Shown: positions 54,424 to 60,717 of the stretch, in pieces | Numbering within the stretch: position 1 is the stretch's first letter | Layout of the letters: the number at the start of each line of letters is the position of its first letter | NCBI GenBank assembly: GCA_035652815.1 | Contig: DASRDB010000003.1 | Coordinates: 124,001 to 188,000 of the forward strand | Source: DASRDB01 sp035652815 | GTDB lineage: Bacteria; Chloroflexota; Ktedonobacteria; Ktedonobacterales; Ktedonobacteraceae | Length of the DNA: 64,000 nucleotides | Reading direction: 5' to 3' | Translations under genes and position numbers: made by a program | Notes under the pieces: model-generated | What the model saw: the letters and a program-made list of their open reading frames with translations, nothing else | Told to the model about the DNA's origin: nothing | Database searches by the model: none

Positions 54424-54783
54424 CTGCGCGATGAGATCCAGCAGGTCGTTCAATTCAAACGGCTTTCTCAGGGTATGAATACCTCGCTCTCGCAATTGCT
54501 CAAAAGGTAACGTTGGGCTGCCACTAATCAATATGACCGGGACGCCATGCATATTTTCTATCTCTTGCAAATAGTCATATAGCTTTAATCCGTCCATAAT
54601 CGGCATCATATAATCTAATAGAATAAGTGATGGGTGCAGGTAACGCGCCGCTTCCAACACCAGATCACTCTCGGAAATCCAGACTGCGCGATGGCTCGTT
54701 TGCTCATGAATGACGTTTTTCAGCATTTCACCCATATCACGATCATCATCCACAATCAATATGGTTTTCTGTTGCCCTGCCAT
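54409..54783 (-). CDS. Single-domain response regulator
   Basis: A 124-residue receiver domain only, from MAGQQKTILIVDDDRD. Acid pocket at VDDDRD, phospho-acceptor D57 in LLDYMMP, switch Ser in LISGSP, and Lys in RKPFELND. The longer upstream frame is not conserved. The gene ends inside the convergent HD-GYP gene. No kinase adjoins. Confidence 0.92.
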   Translation of the reverse strand: MAGQQKTILIVDDDRDMGEMLKNVIHEQTSHRAVWISESDLVLEAARYLHPSLILLDYMMPIMDGLKLYDYLQEIENMHGVPVILISGSPTLPFEQLRERGIHTLRKPFELNDLLDLIAQLMTD

Positions 54784-54946
54784 AATAAGCTCTCTCTCAC
54801 TCACACGCCTTGTATATATATGGACGTAACACAGGAGTGAAGGCTGAGCAAGCACCGCACTATTTAGTACTAATAGGTTCCATTGAATTGCGTTCACATT
54901 GGATGGAACGATAGCAGCGCCGCAGGTATTCCTCTTATCAGTCATC

Positions 54947-55696
54947 TTACACTGTAAACTGATCGGCTGTATAGCTACGCAACTGATTCGCGGCATACAG
55001 CGCGAGGCAGACGGGACAGATTCCCTCGTGCCACACTTCCAGCGCTTCGCCCTCTTGCGCTTCATTTCTCTGCGCTGCGCTTGCAATCTGAGCGCGTGCC
55101 GCGCGCTGCCGCCTGGAAGCATAGGCCCACAAAGCATAGACCAGCACTAACAGCGCAAGTACCACGAGAATAAAGGTCGATAACGGAAAAATGTGGCCAA
55201 GCGCAAACAGAGCAGAGCCGCCTACAATGCCAAGAAAAAAGTGCAGGCTAAGAAACAGCAGGCTTCCCACTATCAGTCCCGGCAAAAACAGGCCCAGTGA
55301 CATATCGGCCAGCCCTGCCGCCGAGATAGCCGCACCCCGCACCCCTGGCACGAGGATAGCAAGACTGACTCCAAACAGCCCGCCCTTTTTGACTTTTCCC
55401 GCTGCCGCATCGAGGCGTGGCGCAGTCAGTCCCACATACCGACCGAAGCGGTAGAGCAGATTTCGCCCGGGACCGCGAGCCAACGCATATTGGAGCAGGC
55501 CGCCAAGGGTCAGCGCCACCAGAATGGCCAGAAACGCCTGCCATCCAACAAGCTTTCCCTGGGCCACGCGCACCGCCGCGGTCAAAATCAACAGATCGGC
55601 TGGAATGGGAATCGGGACACCTATCGATTTTATCAACACAATGGCAAACAGGGCAAGCAGTCCATATCGCACGAGAAACATATCAATACCATTCAT
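54947..55696 (-). CDS. DedA-family membrane protein with CxxC tail
   Basis: 249 residues. DedA/VTT fold: an N-terminal IKSIGVPIPIPADLLILTAA (with the Pro-rich re-entrant loop), the central GPGRNLLYRFGRYVGL and VPGVRGAAISAAGLADMSL (motif of undecaprenyl-phosphate/lipid flippases), and four to five hydrophobic helices. The last 50 residues are soluble and contain HEGICPVCLALY, a Cys-Pro-x-Cys pair not seen in ordinary DedA proteins. The family maintains proton gradient and lipid carriers. Confidence 0.88.
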   Translation of the reverse strand: MNGIDMFLVRYGLLALFAIVLIKSIGVPIPIPADLLILTAAVRVAQGKLVGWQAFLAILVALTLGGLLQYALARGPGRNLLYRFGRYVGLTAPRLDAAAGKVKKGGLFGVSLAILVPGVRGAAISAAGLADMSLGLFLPGLIVGSLLFLSLHFFLGIVGGSALFALGHIFPLSTFILVVLALLVLVYALWAYASRRQRAARAQIASAAQRNEAQEGEALEVWHEGICPVCLALYAANQLRSYTADQFTV

Positions 55697-55877
55697 ATCA
55701 CACCTCTCCTGCGGATTTTCTAGGGTACGAAAAAAAGGTTAGAAAAGATCACTAATACAGTTCATTTTGCGAAACTTCCAATGAAACCATGCCGTGTTTA
55801 ACATGAAGGAGATGTTGTTACTTGTGTAGTATCAATGTTCTGTTAGACCAGTATTACCATCAGAAAGGAGATTTTCT

Positions 55878-56201
55878 GTGGGCAAATTTCTAAGAAATGT
55901 GCTATTTGGCATCGTCATCGGCCTGCTGATCGCGCCCAGGCCCGGCAGAGAGACGCGCCAGCAATTAATGGATCGCATCCAGCAAATGCGCAACTCAGCT
56001 TCTGGCTCGCCCTCCGGTAGCGCATCGCCCGGCTCAACAACTCCGCGCCCTGTCACCAACCGCAGCACGCAGGAAGCAGCCGGTCTGAGGCATCTTGCCG
56101 AGTCTGCCGAGCAGCACCCCATGATGTATACCCCAAAAACCCAGTCCTATGAACCGGCTTTCCCAGAGTATGTCAACCCTGAAACGAGCAGCGGCTCTTA
56201 A
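55878..56201 (+). CDS. YtxH-like small protein
   Basis: 107 residues, GTG start six bases after AAAGGAG. A single membrane helix (residues 5-20, RNVLFGIVIGLLIAPRPG) leads into a TRQQLMDRIQQMR helix and a long Ser/Pro-rich tail. The GLLxAPxxGxxTRxxL pattern fits the YtxH general-stress family. No conserved catalytic residues. It is followed by a strong hairpin. Confidence 0.7.
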   Translation: MGKFLRNVLFGIVIGLLIAPRPGRETRQQLMDRIQQMRNSASGSPSGSASPGSTTPRPVTNRSTQEAAGLRHLAESAEQHPMMYTPKTQSYEPAFPEYVNPETSSGS

Positions 56202-56219
56202 AAGGGATACTAGCGCGAA

Positions 56220-56262
56220 CAGGCCCCGATTTCCTGAAAAACTTTTAGGAAATTGGGGCCTG
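56220..56262 (+). terminator. Hairpin after YtxH-like gene
   Basis: A stem of about 16 bases (56220-56235 with 56247-56262, one G-U) and an A/T-rich loop. It lies 19 bases after the stop. No long U-run follows. Confidence 0.65.
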
Positions 56263-56287
56263 TTCCTGATTGACTCTATGCGCGTTT

Positions 56288-56584
56288 TTACAGCGCGCTA
56301 ATTACAAAACTCTTGACGTGCAACTCAATCGCGGTAGCCGTCAGTCCAAGCGGCCCGTTCGAGATCGCCGCTTTAGTCGTCGTCGGCTGCGCTACAGGCG
56401 TTTTTGTAGGATGATCTGTGGGTGTCGCCGCCCCACTATTCCCCTGACCACAGGCCACGAGTGTACATACTACATATACAACCAGCAACATTGGCATCAC
56501 ACGCAACCGCGAAAAACTGCCAGGGGTAAGGCATAGCGAGCTATTTCGTCTGCCCACCCTCTGGTATCTCGATAGTCTTTTCAT
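56288..56584 (-). CDS. Small putative lipoprotein
   Basis: 98 residues from MKRLSRYQ. A basic head of about 29 residues is followed by a hydrophobic stretch and a lipobox, LVAC (VVCTLVACGQ), so the mature protein would start at the Cys. After it comes a Thr/Pro-rich linker (PTDHPTKTPVAQPTTTK) and a short SNGPLGLTATAIEL segment. The head is long for a lipoprotein, so the start may be an internal Met at residue 30. No family is recognised. Confidence 0.6.
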   Translation of the reverse strand: MKRLSRYQRVGRRNSSLCLTPGSFSRLRVMPMLLVVYVVCTLVACGQGNSGAATPTDHPTKTPVAQPTTTKAAISNGPLGLTATAIELHVKSFVISAL

Positions 56585-56744
56585 GATGTATTACTGTTCT
56601 CGGGGGGTTCACTCAACTATCCTGCTTTCCGGTACCTCAAAAGTAGGGGGTCAATCATCTCGATGCATCTTGTTTAATACTGATATTACGGTTGTTTTCT
56701 GAGGTTTCTCACGACACCCGCGCAAACTCATCCATGAAAAATGC

Positions 56745-56773
56745 TTGACACGCGCAAGAGCAGGCTGTATAAT
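56745..56773 (+). promoter_or_regulatory. Perfect consensus promoter of tRNA region
   Basis: TTGACA (56745-56750), exactly 17 bases, TATAAT (56768-56773). The transcript would begin near 56780 and run through the truncated tRNA and then tRNA-Thr. Confidence 0.95.
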
Positions 56774-56800
56774 CGTCTACGTCAGTTGTGAAGCTGGCAA

Positions 56801-56825
56801 GCCGGTGTAGCTCAGGGGTAGAGCG
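56801..56825 (+). pseudogene. Truncated tRNA 5' half
   Basis: GCCGGTG acceptor strand plus a complete D arm (GCTC-AGGGGTA-GAGC), followed by unrelated A/T-rich sequence. No anticodon or T arm follows. Its place between promoter and tRNA-Thr and the similar GCCGATG start of that tRNA point to a broken duplicate. Confidence 0.75.
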
Positions 56826-56859
56826 GGGCTGACAATTAAATAATTAACGTTTTTCACTA

Positions 56860-56932
56860 GCCGATGTAGCTCAGTTGGTAGAGCAGCGCATTCGTAATGC
56901 GCGGGTCGCGGGTTCGAGTCCCACCATCGGCT
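56860..56932 (+). tRNA. tRNA-Thr(CGT)
   Basis: Acceptor GCCGATG/CATCGGC, D arm GCTCAGTTGGTAGAGC, anticodon stem GCGCA/TGCGC, loop TTCGTAA giving anticodon CGT, T loop GGTTCGAGTCC, and discriminator U. 73 bases. The 3' end is the attachment-like site of the insertions downstream. Confidence 0.95.
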
Positions 56933-56945
56933 TTTTATATTTCAT
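56923..56945 (+). repeat. Attachment-like repeat att1 (tRNA-Thr 3' end)
   Basis: 23 bases identical to 58185-58207: ACCATCGG, then C, TTTTT, ATATTTCAT. It contains the acceptor end of tRNA-Thr and continues past it. It also holds the stop and last codons of the nuclease-like gene on the minus strand. Confidence 0.85.
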
Positions 56946-57369
56946 AATCCTTCGCCCACCGAACACCTTTTTGCTGATTGTTCTTTGTCGGGTGCAAACG
57001 CAATTTTGCTTCAGAGGCACCAGGTACATCATCCACAGGCACCAGGTAGACTTTCTCCGTTTCAGGCGAGTAAACCCCGAAATAATCAGCTTTCCCTTTA
57101 TATCCCTTTCTTATATGCGGCTTCCCACCGACCCTTGCATAGGTAATACTTGTATTGAACTCAAGACACCCTAGTGCCTCATCAAACCGTGCCGTTTTAC
57201 ACTGAATACGTATGAGCTTTCCATCGTCATCAATGGCAATATCGTAGCTATGGTCATGGCCCCAGGGTATAAGGCATTCGTATCCCAGTTGTACCAATCG
57301 GGCCAAAACAATACTCTCTGTAATCTCACCTTTTTTTGCCGTGTTTTTCGGCTTACCGAATAGGGTCAT
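56935..57369 (-). CDS. PD-(D/E)XK-like endonuclease protein
   Basis: 144 residues, SD GGAAGGACTGT. KKGEITESIVLARLVQLGYE, then SYDIAIDDDGKLIRIQCKTA (each 20) gives E, D and QxK in the order of the PD-(D/E)XK fold, as in the group-I-intron-type endonuclease family. The Asp in YDIAID and the Lys in QCKTA are the likely catalytic pair. Its last residues DYEI and the stop fall within the att1 repeat. First cargo gene of insertion A; it may act in mobility or defence. Confidence 0.75.
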   Translation of the reverse strand: MTLFGKPKNTAKKGEITESIVLARLVQLGYECLIPWGHDHSYDIAIDDDGKLIRIQCKTARFDEALGCLEFNTSITYARVGGKPHIRKGYKGKADYFGVYSPETEKVYLVPVDDVPGASEAKLRLHPTKNNQQKGVRWAKDYEI

Positions 57370-57408
57370 ACAGTCCTTCCCTTTCTAACTCCTAAGAACT
57401 AAACGACA

Positions 57409-57434
57409 AGAGGCTATCCCGAAAGATAACCTCT
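57409..57434 (-). terminator. Terminator between insertion A genes
   Basis: A ten-base stem (57409-57418 with 57425-57434, one G-U) and six-base loop. On the minus strand it follows the unknown gene at 57444. Confidence 0.65.
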
Positions 57435-57443
57435 TGTCTTCCC

Positions 57444-57752
57444 TTACTCTTTTGTAACTGCCTCTATAGCTAATGGCCCACTCATATAGCCCAGCAACAC
57501 ACCCAGATACTCTTCAAGATGCTCAATTGCCTCCTGGTCGAAACGGTAATGCCCCGTCATGGCATCAGGTACCGCAATCTGGCGCAACAGGTCATCTACC
57601 GAAAGTTTCTCGGCGCGTTGTGGTTCCTCTTCAGTAATGTCTACAAAGTAGTAACGGCGTCCGCTCTCAAACCCCTTACGAAACGCATCATTGTCCAGGC
57701 TAAAAATGATGCTTCCCCACTGAATTTTGTTTGTTGGTAACTCTGTTGCCAT
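57444..57752 (-). CDS. Unknown protein of insertion A
   Basis: 102 residues; its leader GGAAGGACTTACTGT is very like that of the next gene. Mixed alpha/beta pattern with WGSIIFSLDNDAFRKGFESG and YYFVDITEEE, acidic helices to the C-terminus. No family is recognised. It is transcribed toward the nuclease gene, with a hairpin between them, and could be its antitoxin or regulator; that is speculation. Confidence 0.7.
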   Translation of the reverse strand: MATELPTNKIQWGSIIFSLDNDAFRKGFESGRRYYFVDITEEEPQRAEKLSVDDLLRQIAVPDAMTGHYRFDQEAIEHLEEYLGVLLGYMSGPLAIEAVTKE

Positions 57753-57947
57753 ACAGTAAGTCCTTCCTTGTAAGAACAGAAACCAGTAAACGTTACTGAG
57801 AGTAATTATATACTAGTAGGTTCTATTTAGTCAAGGTAAATAACCACTAAAAAGGTTTGCTAAGGTTTAATATGGGTTCGCTTGATAACAATTGACCGAG
57901 TATTGCTGAACATAGTAAAATAAGGAAAACTTGAGAGGCTAAGCGCG

Positions 57948-58142
57948 ATGAATGACGATAAAATGCTTACTGTGCAGCAAGTAGCAGATAGAATACAGGT
58001 CAACCCTGAAACTGTGCGCAACTGGATACGAAACGGTGAATTAGATGCCCTGGATATTGGCGGAGAATATCGGATTGCACCTTCAGACCTTGAAGACTTT
58101 ATCCAGCGTAGGAAAACGGGCAGAAAAAGGAAGAAAGATTAA
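57948..58142 (+). CDS. Excisionase-like helix-turn-helix protein
   Basis: 64 residues, SD GAGAGGCTAAGCGCG. MLTVQQVADRIQVNPETVRN is a MerR/excisionase HTH, followed by the wing WIRNGELDALDIGGEYRIAP and DLEDFIQRR, and a Lys/Arg-rich tail. This size and layout are standard for Xis-type recombination directionality factors and for simple regulators. As it lies inside a tRNA-bounded insertion without integrase, it might excise the element with a host or helper integrase. Confidence 0.85.
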   Translation: MNDDKMLTVQQVADRIQVNPETVRNWIRNGELDALDIGGEYRIAPSDLEDFIQRRKTGRKRKKD

Positions 58143-58160
58143 GTTCTTACGATAAAATAA

Positions 58161-58199
58161 AGCCGGTGGTCGGATTCGCTACTAACCATCGGCTTTTTA
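58161..58199 (+). terminator. Terminator overlapping att2
   Basis: AGCCGGTGGT (58161-58170) pairs with ACCATCGGCT (58185-58194) with one G-U; TTTTT follows. It serves the HTH gene and uses the att2 repeat as its descending arm. Confidence 0.7.
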
Positions 58200-58207
58200 T
58201 ATTTCAT
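58185..58207 (+). repeat. Attachment-like repeat att2
   Basis: Exact 23-base copy of att1. Upstream bases also match the tRNA T arm at 18 of 24 positions (CGGATTCG in place of CGGGTTCG), so a longer piece of tRNA 3' end has been copied. Confidence 0.85.
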
Positions 58208-58287
58208 TTTTCCTTTCACCTCGCTACGCTATGTGATAGCATGCATACCATGAGCGAACAACCCTTGATACACAAACATGGTAACGA

Positions 58288-58896
58288 ATGATTAACCAGA
58301 ACTTTATCATCGTAGGCGCAATCATTGCAGCAATTGGAAGCCTGAGTTATCTCATTGATACACTGAAAGGAAAGGTGAAACCGAATAGAGTTTCGTACTT
58401 GTTATGGTCTCTTGCTCCGCTCATTGCCTTCGTAGCGGAAATCAAACAGGGTGTGGGCTTGCAATCGCTGCTGACATTTGTGGCTGGCTTTCTTCCCTTA
58501 ACCGTGTTTCTCGCTTCGTTTGTGAATAAAAAAGCCGGGTGGAAGCTCACCTTTTTTGATGGAACGTGCGGCGTTTTATCGTGTATCGGCCTCATCCTCT
58601 GGTACATTACACAGTCGGGAGACATCGCCATCCTGTTTAGCATTCTGGCAGACGGGTTAGCGGCCCTTCCCACCCTCATAAAATCGTTCAACTATCCAGA
58701 AACGGAGAGCGCGTGGCCTTATTTCATGTCCACTATTTTCGGCGTTATCACGTTGCTTACGGTGAAAGAGTGGAATTTTGCTACGATAGGTTTCCCAGTG
58801 TATATCACGCTCGTCACACTCACCATTTCTTCACTTGTCCAGTTTGAGCTTGGAAAAGTATTCCGTTCTTATTTTGACTCAGCAGGCATGAGTTAG
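58288..58896 (+). CDS. Multi-helix membrane protein of insertion B
   Basis: 202 residues with six to seven hydrophobic helices in pairs. KGKVKPNRVSYLLWSLAPLI and NYPETESAWPYFMSTIFGVI (each 20) lie at matching places of two halves, so it may be an internal duplication, like PQ-loop or SWEET-type proteins. No strong SD is seen before the ATG. I cannot name the family. It is the only cargo of insertion B. Confidence 0.7.
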   Translation: MINQNFIIVGAIIAAIGSLSYLIDTLKGKVKPNRVSYLLWSLAPLIAFVAEIKQGVGLQSLLTFVAGFLPLTVFLASFVNKKAGWKLTFFDGTCGVLSCIGLILWYITQSGDIAILFSILADGLAALPTLIKSFNYPETESAWPYFMSTIFGVITLLTVKEWNFATIGFPVYITLVTLTISSLVQFELGKVFRSYFDSAGMS

Positions 58897-58922
58897 AATT
58901 TGCCATTTTAAACACCGCTTCG

Positions 58923-58943
58923 ACCATCGGCTTTTGTTATTTC
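58923..58943 (+). repeat. Attachment-like repeat att3 (degenerate)
   Basis: The first 13 bases ACCATCGGCTTTT are identical to att1/att2, then GTT replaces TAT, then ATTTC again. Preceded by CGCTTCG, a piece of the tRNA T loop. It could be the original attachment-site end before the insertions. Confidence 0.6.
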
Positions 58944-59325
58944 CCTCGTTTCTCAGCCCTCTCACTCAACACATACAGGATGCCCGTTCCCACCCCCATA
59001 ATCCAGAGCGCCACATCGCCTGAGAGTTTGTTCATGAACCAGAGGATCATCAATTGCCAGCGCGCGCAATGGCGACACGCTGGCGCATCCCCCCCGAAAG
59101 CTGGTGAATAAGGTAAACGTCCTGGTAACTTCATCGATGCTGAGCGGTATACCCCCGGACTGCGGGCTACCCGTCACTTGCTCAGGGCACTGCTCGCTGG
59201 TTAGTTGGCGAAACATGGGCTTGCTCCTCTCTTTACCACGCTACGGCCCCTGCACAACAGCCAGGCCCTTAGATGAAAGCACCTGATTAAGCAGGCCAGG
59301 ATTGTAGATACCCGTCAGGTCTGGC
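58944..59325. other. Gene debris
   Basis: 382 bases without an intact gene. A 32-codon minus frame (59035-58937) with one hydrophobic stretch ends in att3. An ABC-transporter relic lies at 59050-59127, and several short frames before and after do not match known proteins. Confidence 0.6.
59050..59127 (-). pseudogene. ABC transporter ATPase relic
   Basis: Minus frame reads YQDVYLIHQLSGGMRQRVAI then ARAGN and a stop. LSGGMRQRVAIARA is the ABC signature of nitrate/taurine-type ATPases. Walker A and B are both absent, so only the middle of the gene survives. Confidence 0.8.
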
Positions 59326-59715
59326 TTGCTGGTGGCTTTCGCTGGTTTCGGCGGTTTGATTATCCGCCAACCCCTGACCTTCTTAAGCCTCTTTGCCATC
59401 TATATCGTCCTGGCGCTGATCTGCTTTTTTCCTGGGCGAACGATAACGTCACAAAAACGTGCATTGCTTGACCAGCGAACGCGCTTACTCCTGGGAGCAT
59501 GTATAAGCGCGGACATTGCATTGCTCGTCAATCTTCTCGCTCTAACAACCCATACCCTGACCCTCAATCCTGTCAGTCACGCGCTGTTTATGCAGGGGCG
59601 AATTGGCACAACACCTTACAACTCACTGATGATCGGATTGACTCTGGAACTACTGACTATCCTGATAGCGCTCGCAAACACCGCTATCATGCTTCGCTCT
59701 CATACAACAAGATAG
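59326..59715 (+). CDS. Membrane protein, possibly a fragment
   Basis: 129 residues from a TTG with no clear SD; a stop lies 18 bases upstream in frame. Three hydrophobic helices (about residues 2-33, 50-72 and 95-123) with polar loops QKRALLDQRTRL and NPVSHALFMQGRIG. It lies in the debris zone, so it may be the C-terminal end of a broken gene. It is convergent with the glycosyltransferase. Confidence 0.45.
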   Translation: MLVAFAGFGGLIIRQPLTFLSLFAIYIVLALICFFPGRTITSQKRALLDQRTRLLLGACISADIALLVNLLALTTHTLTLNPVSHALFMQGRIGTTPYNSLMIGLTLELLTILIALANTAIMLRSHTTR

Positions 59716-59723
59716 TATTATGG

Positions 59724-60710
59724 CTATAAGAATAGCACGCGATATTTTATAGCGCCAACCAGCCGCCAGAAAATCGAAAGCGGCGGAATGAGCAGCGAGG
59801 TGATAATCATTTCCAATACATGAGGGAAGGCATGCGAGGTAGCGCGCAAACGCAGCAGGCAGAAACGGACAGTCAGGCAAAACCACAGGCAGAGCGCGAA
59901 TATTGCCAGCCAGTACAGGCCAGGTGGAAGCGCCAGCACTGCCGTTAACAAAGCCGCGATGATCCAGTAATAGAGAAACGGCGGCGCAGATTGCACCTTT
60001 TCACGATAGAGTTGAGGGTGTTTTTTGTAGAGCAGCGCGTTGAACATGCTCTTGCGCTGCTGTTTGAGACTGATCCCCCAGGGCGCAGGACGCACAGGAT
60101 GGACGACGACCGCCTTTGGCGCGTAGACAAGGGCGCTCTCTGGATACTCTTTCATGAAACGGAAGGCCAGATCGCTATCTTCCCGCCACGCCATCGTGAA
60201 GCGTTCGTCGAAGCCGCCAATACTGGCAAGGACATCGCGCCTGTAGAAGCAGTTGGCGGTGACAAACTCTGACTTCGCCAGTAGGGCCGCGTTCCGTTCG
60301 TAGTCGGTTGGCGTGTGATCGAGCGGAATGATAATTTTGCCCGAGACTCCGACTACCACATCGTCAAAAGCCTCCAGTCCTGCGCGCAGCCAGCCCGGCG
60401 TAGGAATACAATCATCATCCGTAAAAGCAATGATCTCGCCGCTTGCCGCCTGCCAGCCAAGATTGCGCGCCGCCGCCGGGCCATTCGTACCCTGGACAGG
60501 TAGATAGCGAATTGTATGCTCCGGGTGCAGGCAACTCTCCTCAAGCACCTGCTTGCGCGTCTCTTCAGAGGCCGCATCATCGACAACGATCACCTCGAAA
60601 TCGGCAGGAGCGATATCCTGCGCGGACAGGGCTTCCAAACAGCGCTGTAACAATGCCAGGCGCTTATAGGTAGGGATGACGACGGAAACGCGGCAGGTCG
60701 AAGTTCTCAC
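59724..60710 (-). CDS. Family 2 glycosyltransferase with C-terminal membrane anchor
   Basis: 328 residues, GTG start seven bases after the carbamoyltransferase stop, SD AGGTAGGATACAG. GT-A fold: VSVVIPTYKRLALLQRCL, FEVIVVDDAASEET, the metal-binding DDD in FTDDDCIP, and the base region FDERFTMAWREDSDLAFR (the ED of the ED-x-DL motif). Residues 240-300 form two membrane helices, so it works at the inner membrane. The sugar donor is unknown. Operon with the carbamoyltransferase. Confidence 0.9.
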   Translation of the reverse strand: MRTSTCRVSVVIPTYKRLALLQRCLEALSAQDIAPADFEVIVVDDAASEETRKQVLEESCLHPEHTIRYLPVQGTNGPAAARNLGWQAASGEIIAFTDDDCIPTPGWLRAGLEAFDDVVVGVSGKIIIPLDHTPTDYERNAALLAKSEFVTANCFYRRDVLASIGGFDERFTMAWREDSDLAFRFMKEYPESALVYAPKAVVVHPVRPAPWGISLKQQRKSMFNALLYKKHPQLYREKVQSAPPFLYYWIIAALLTAVLALPPGLYWLAIFALCLWFCLTVRFCLLRLRATSHAFPHVLEMIITSLLIPPLSIFWRLVGAIKYRVLFL

Positions 60711-60717
60711 CTGTATC

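Larger units (their letters stand above)
56923..58207. mobile_element. Integrase-less insertion A at tRNA-Thr
   Basis: About 1.26 kb bounded by identical 23-base repeats. It carries, in order, a PD-(D/E)XK-like nuclease gene (-), an unknown gene (-) and an excisionase-like HTH gene (+). No integrase or recombinase is encoded. The flanking repeats and location in a tRNA 3' end are typical of tyrosine-recombinase insertions. Confidence 0.65.
58185..58943. mobile_element. Second small insertion B downstream
   Basis: About 740 bases from att2 to a third, degenerate copy (58923-58943). The only gene is a membrane protein. It is the tandem neighbour of insertion A at the same tRNA target. Confidence 0.5.
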
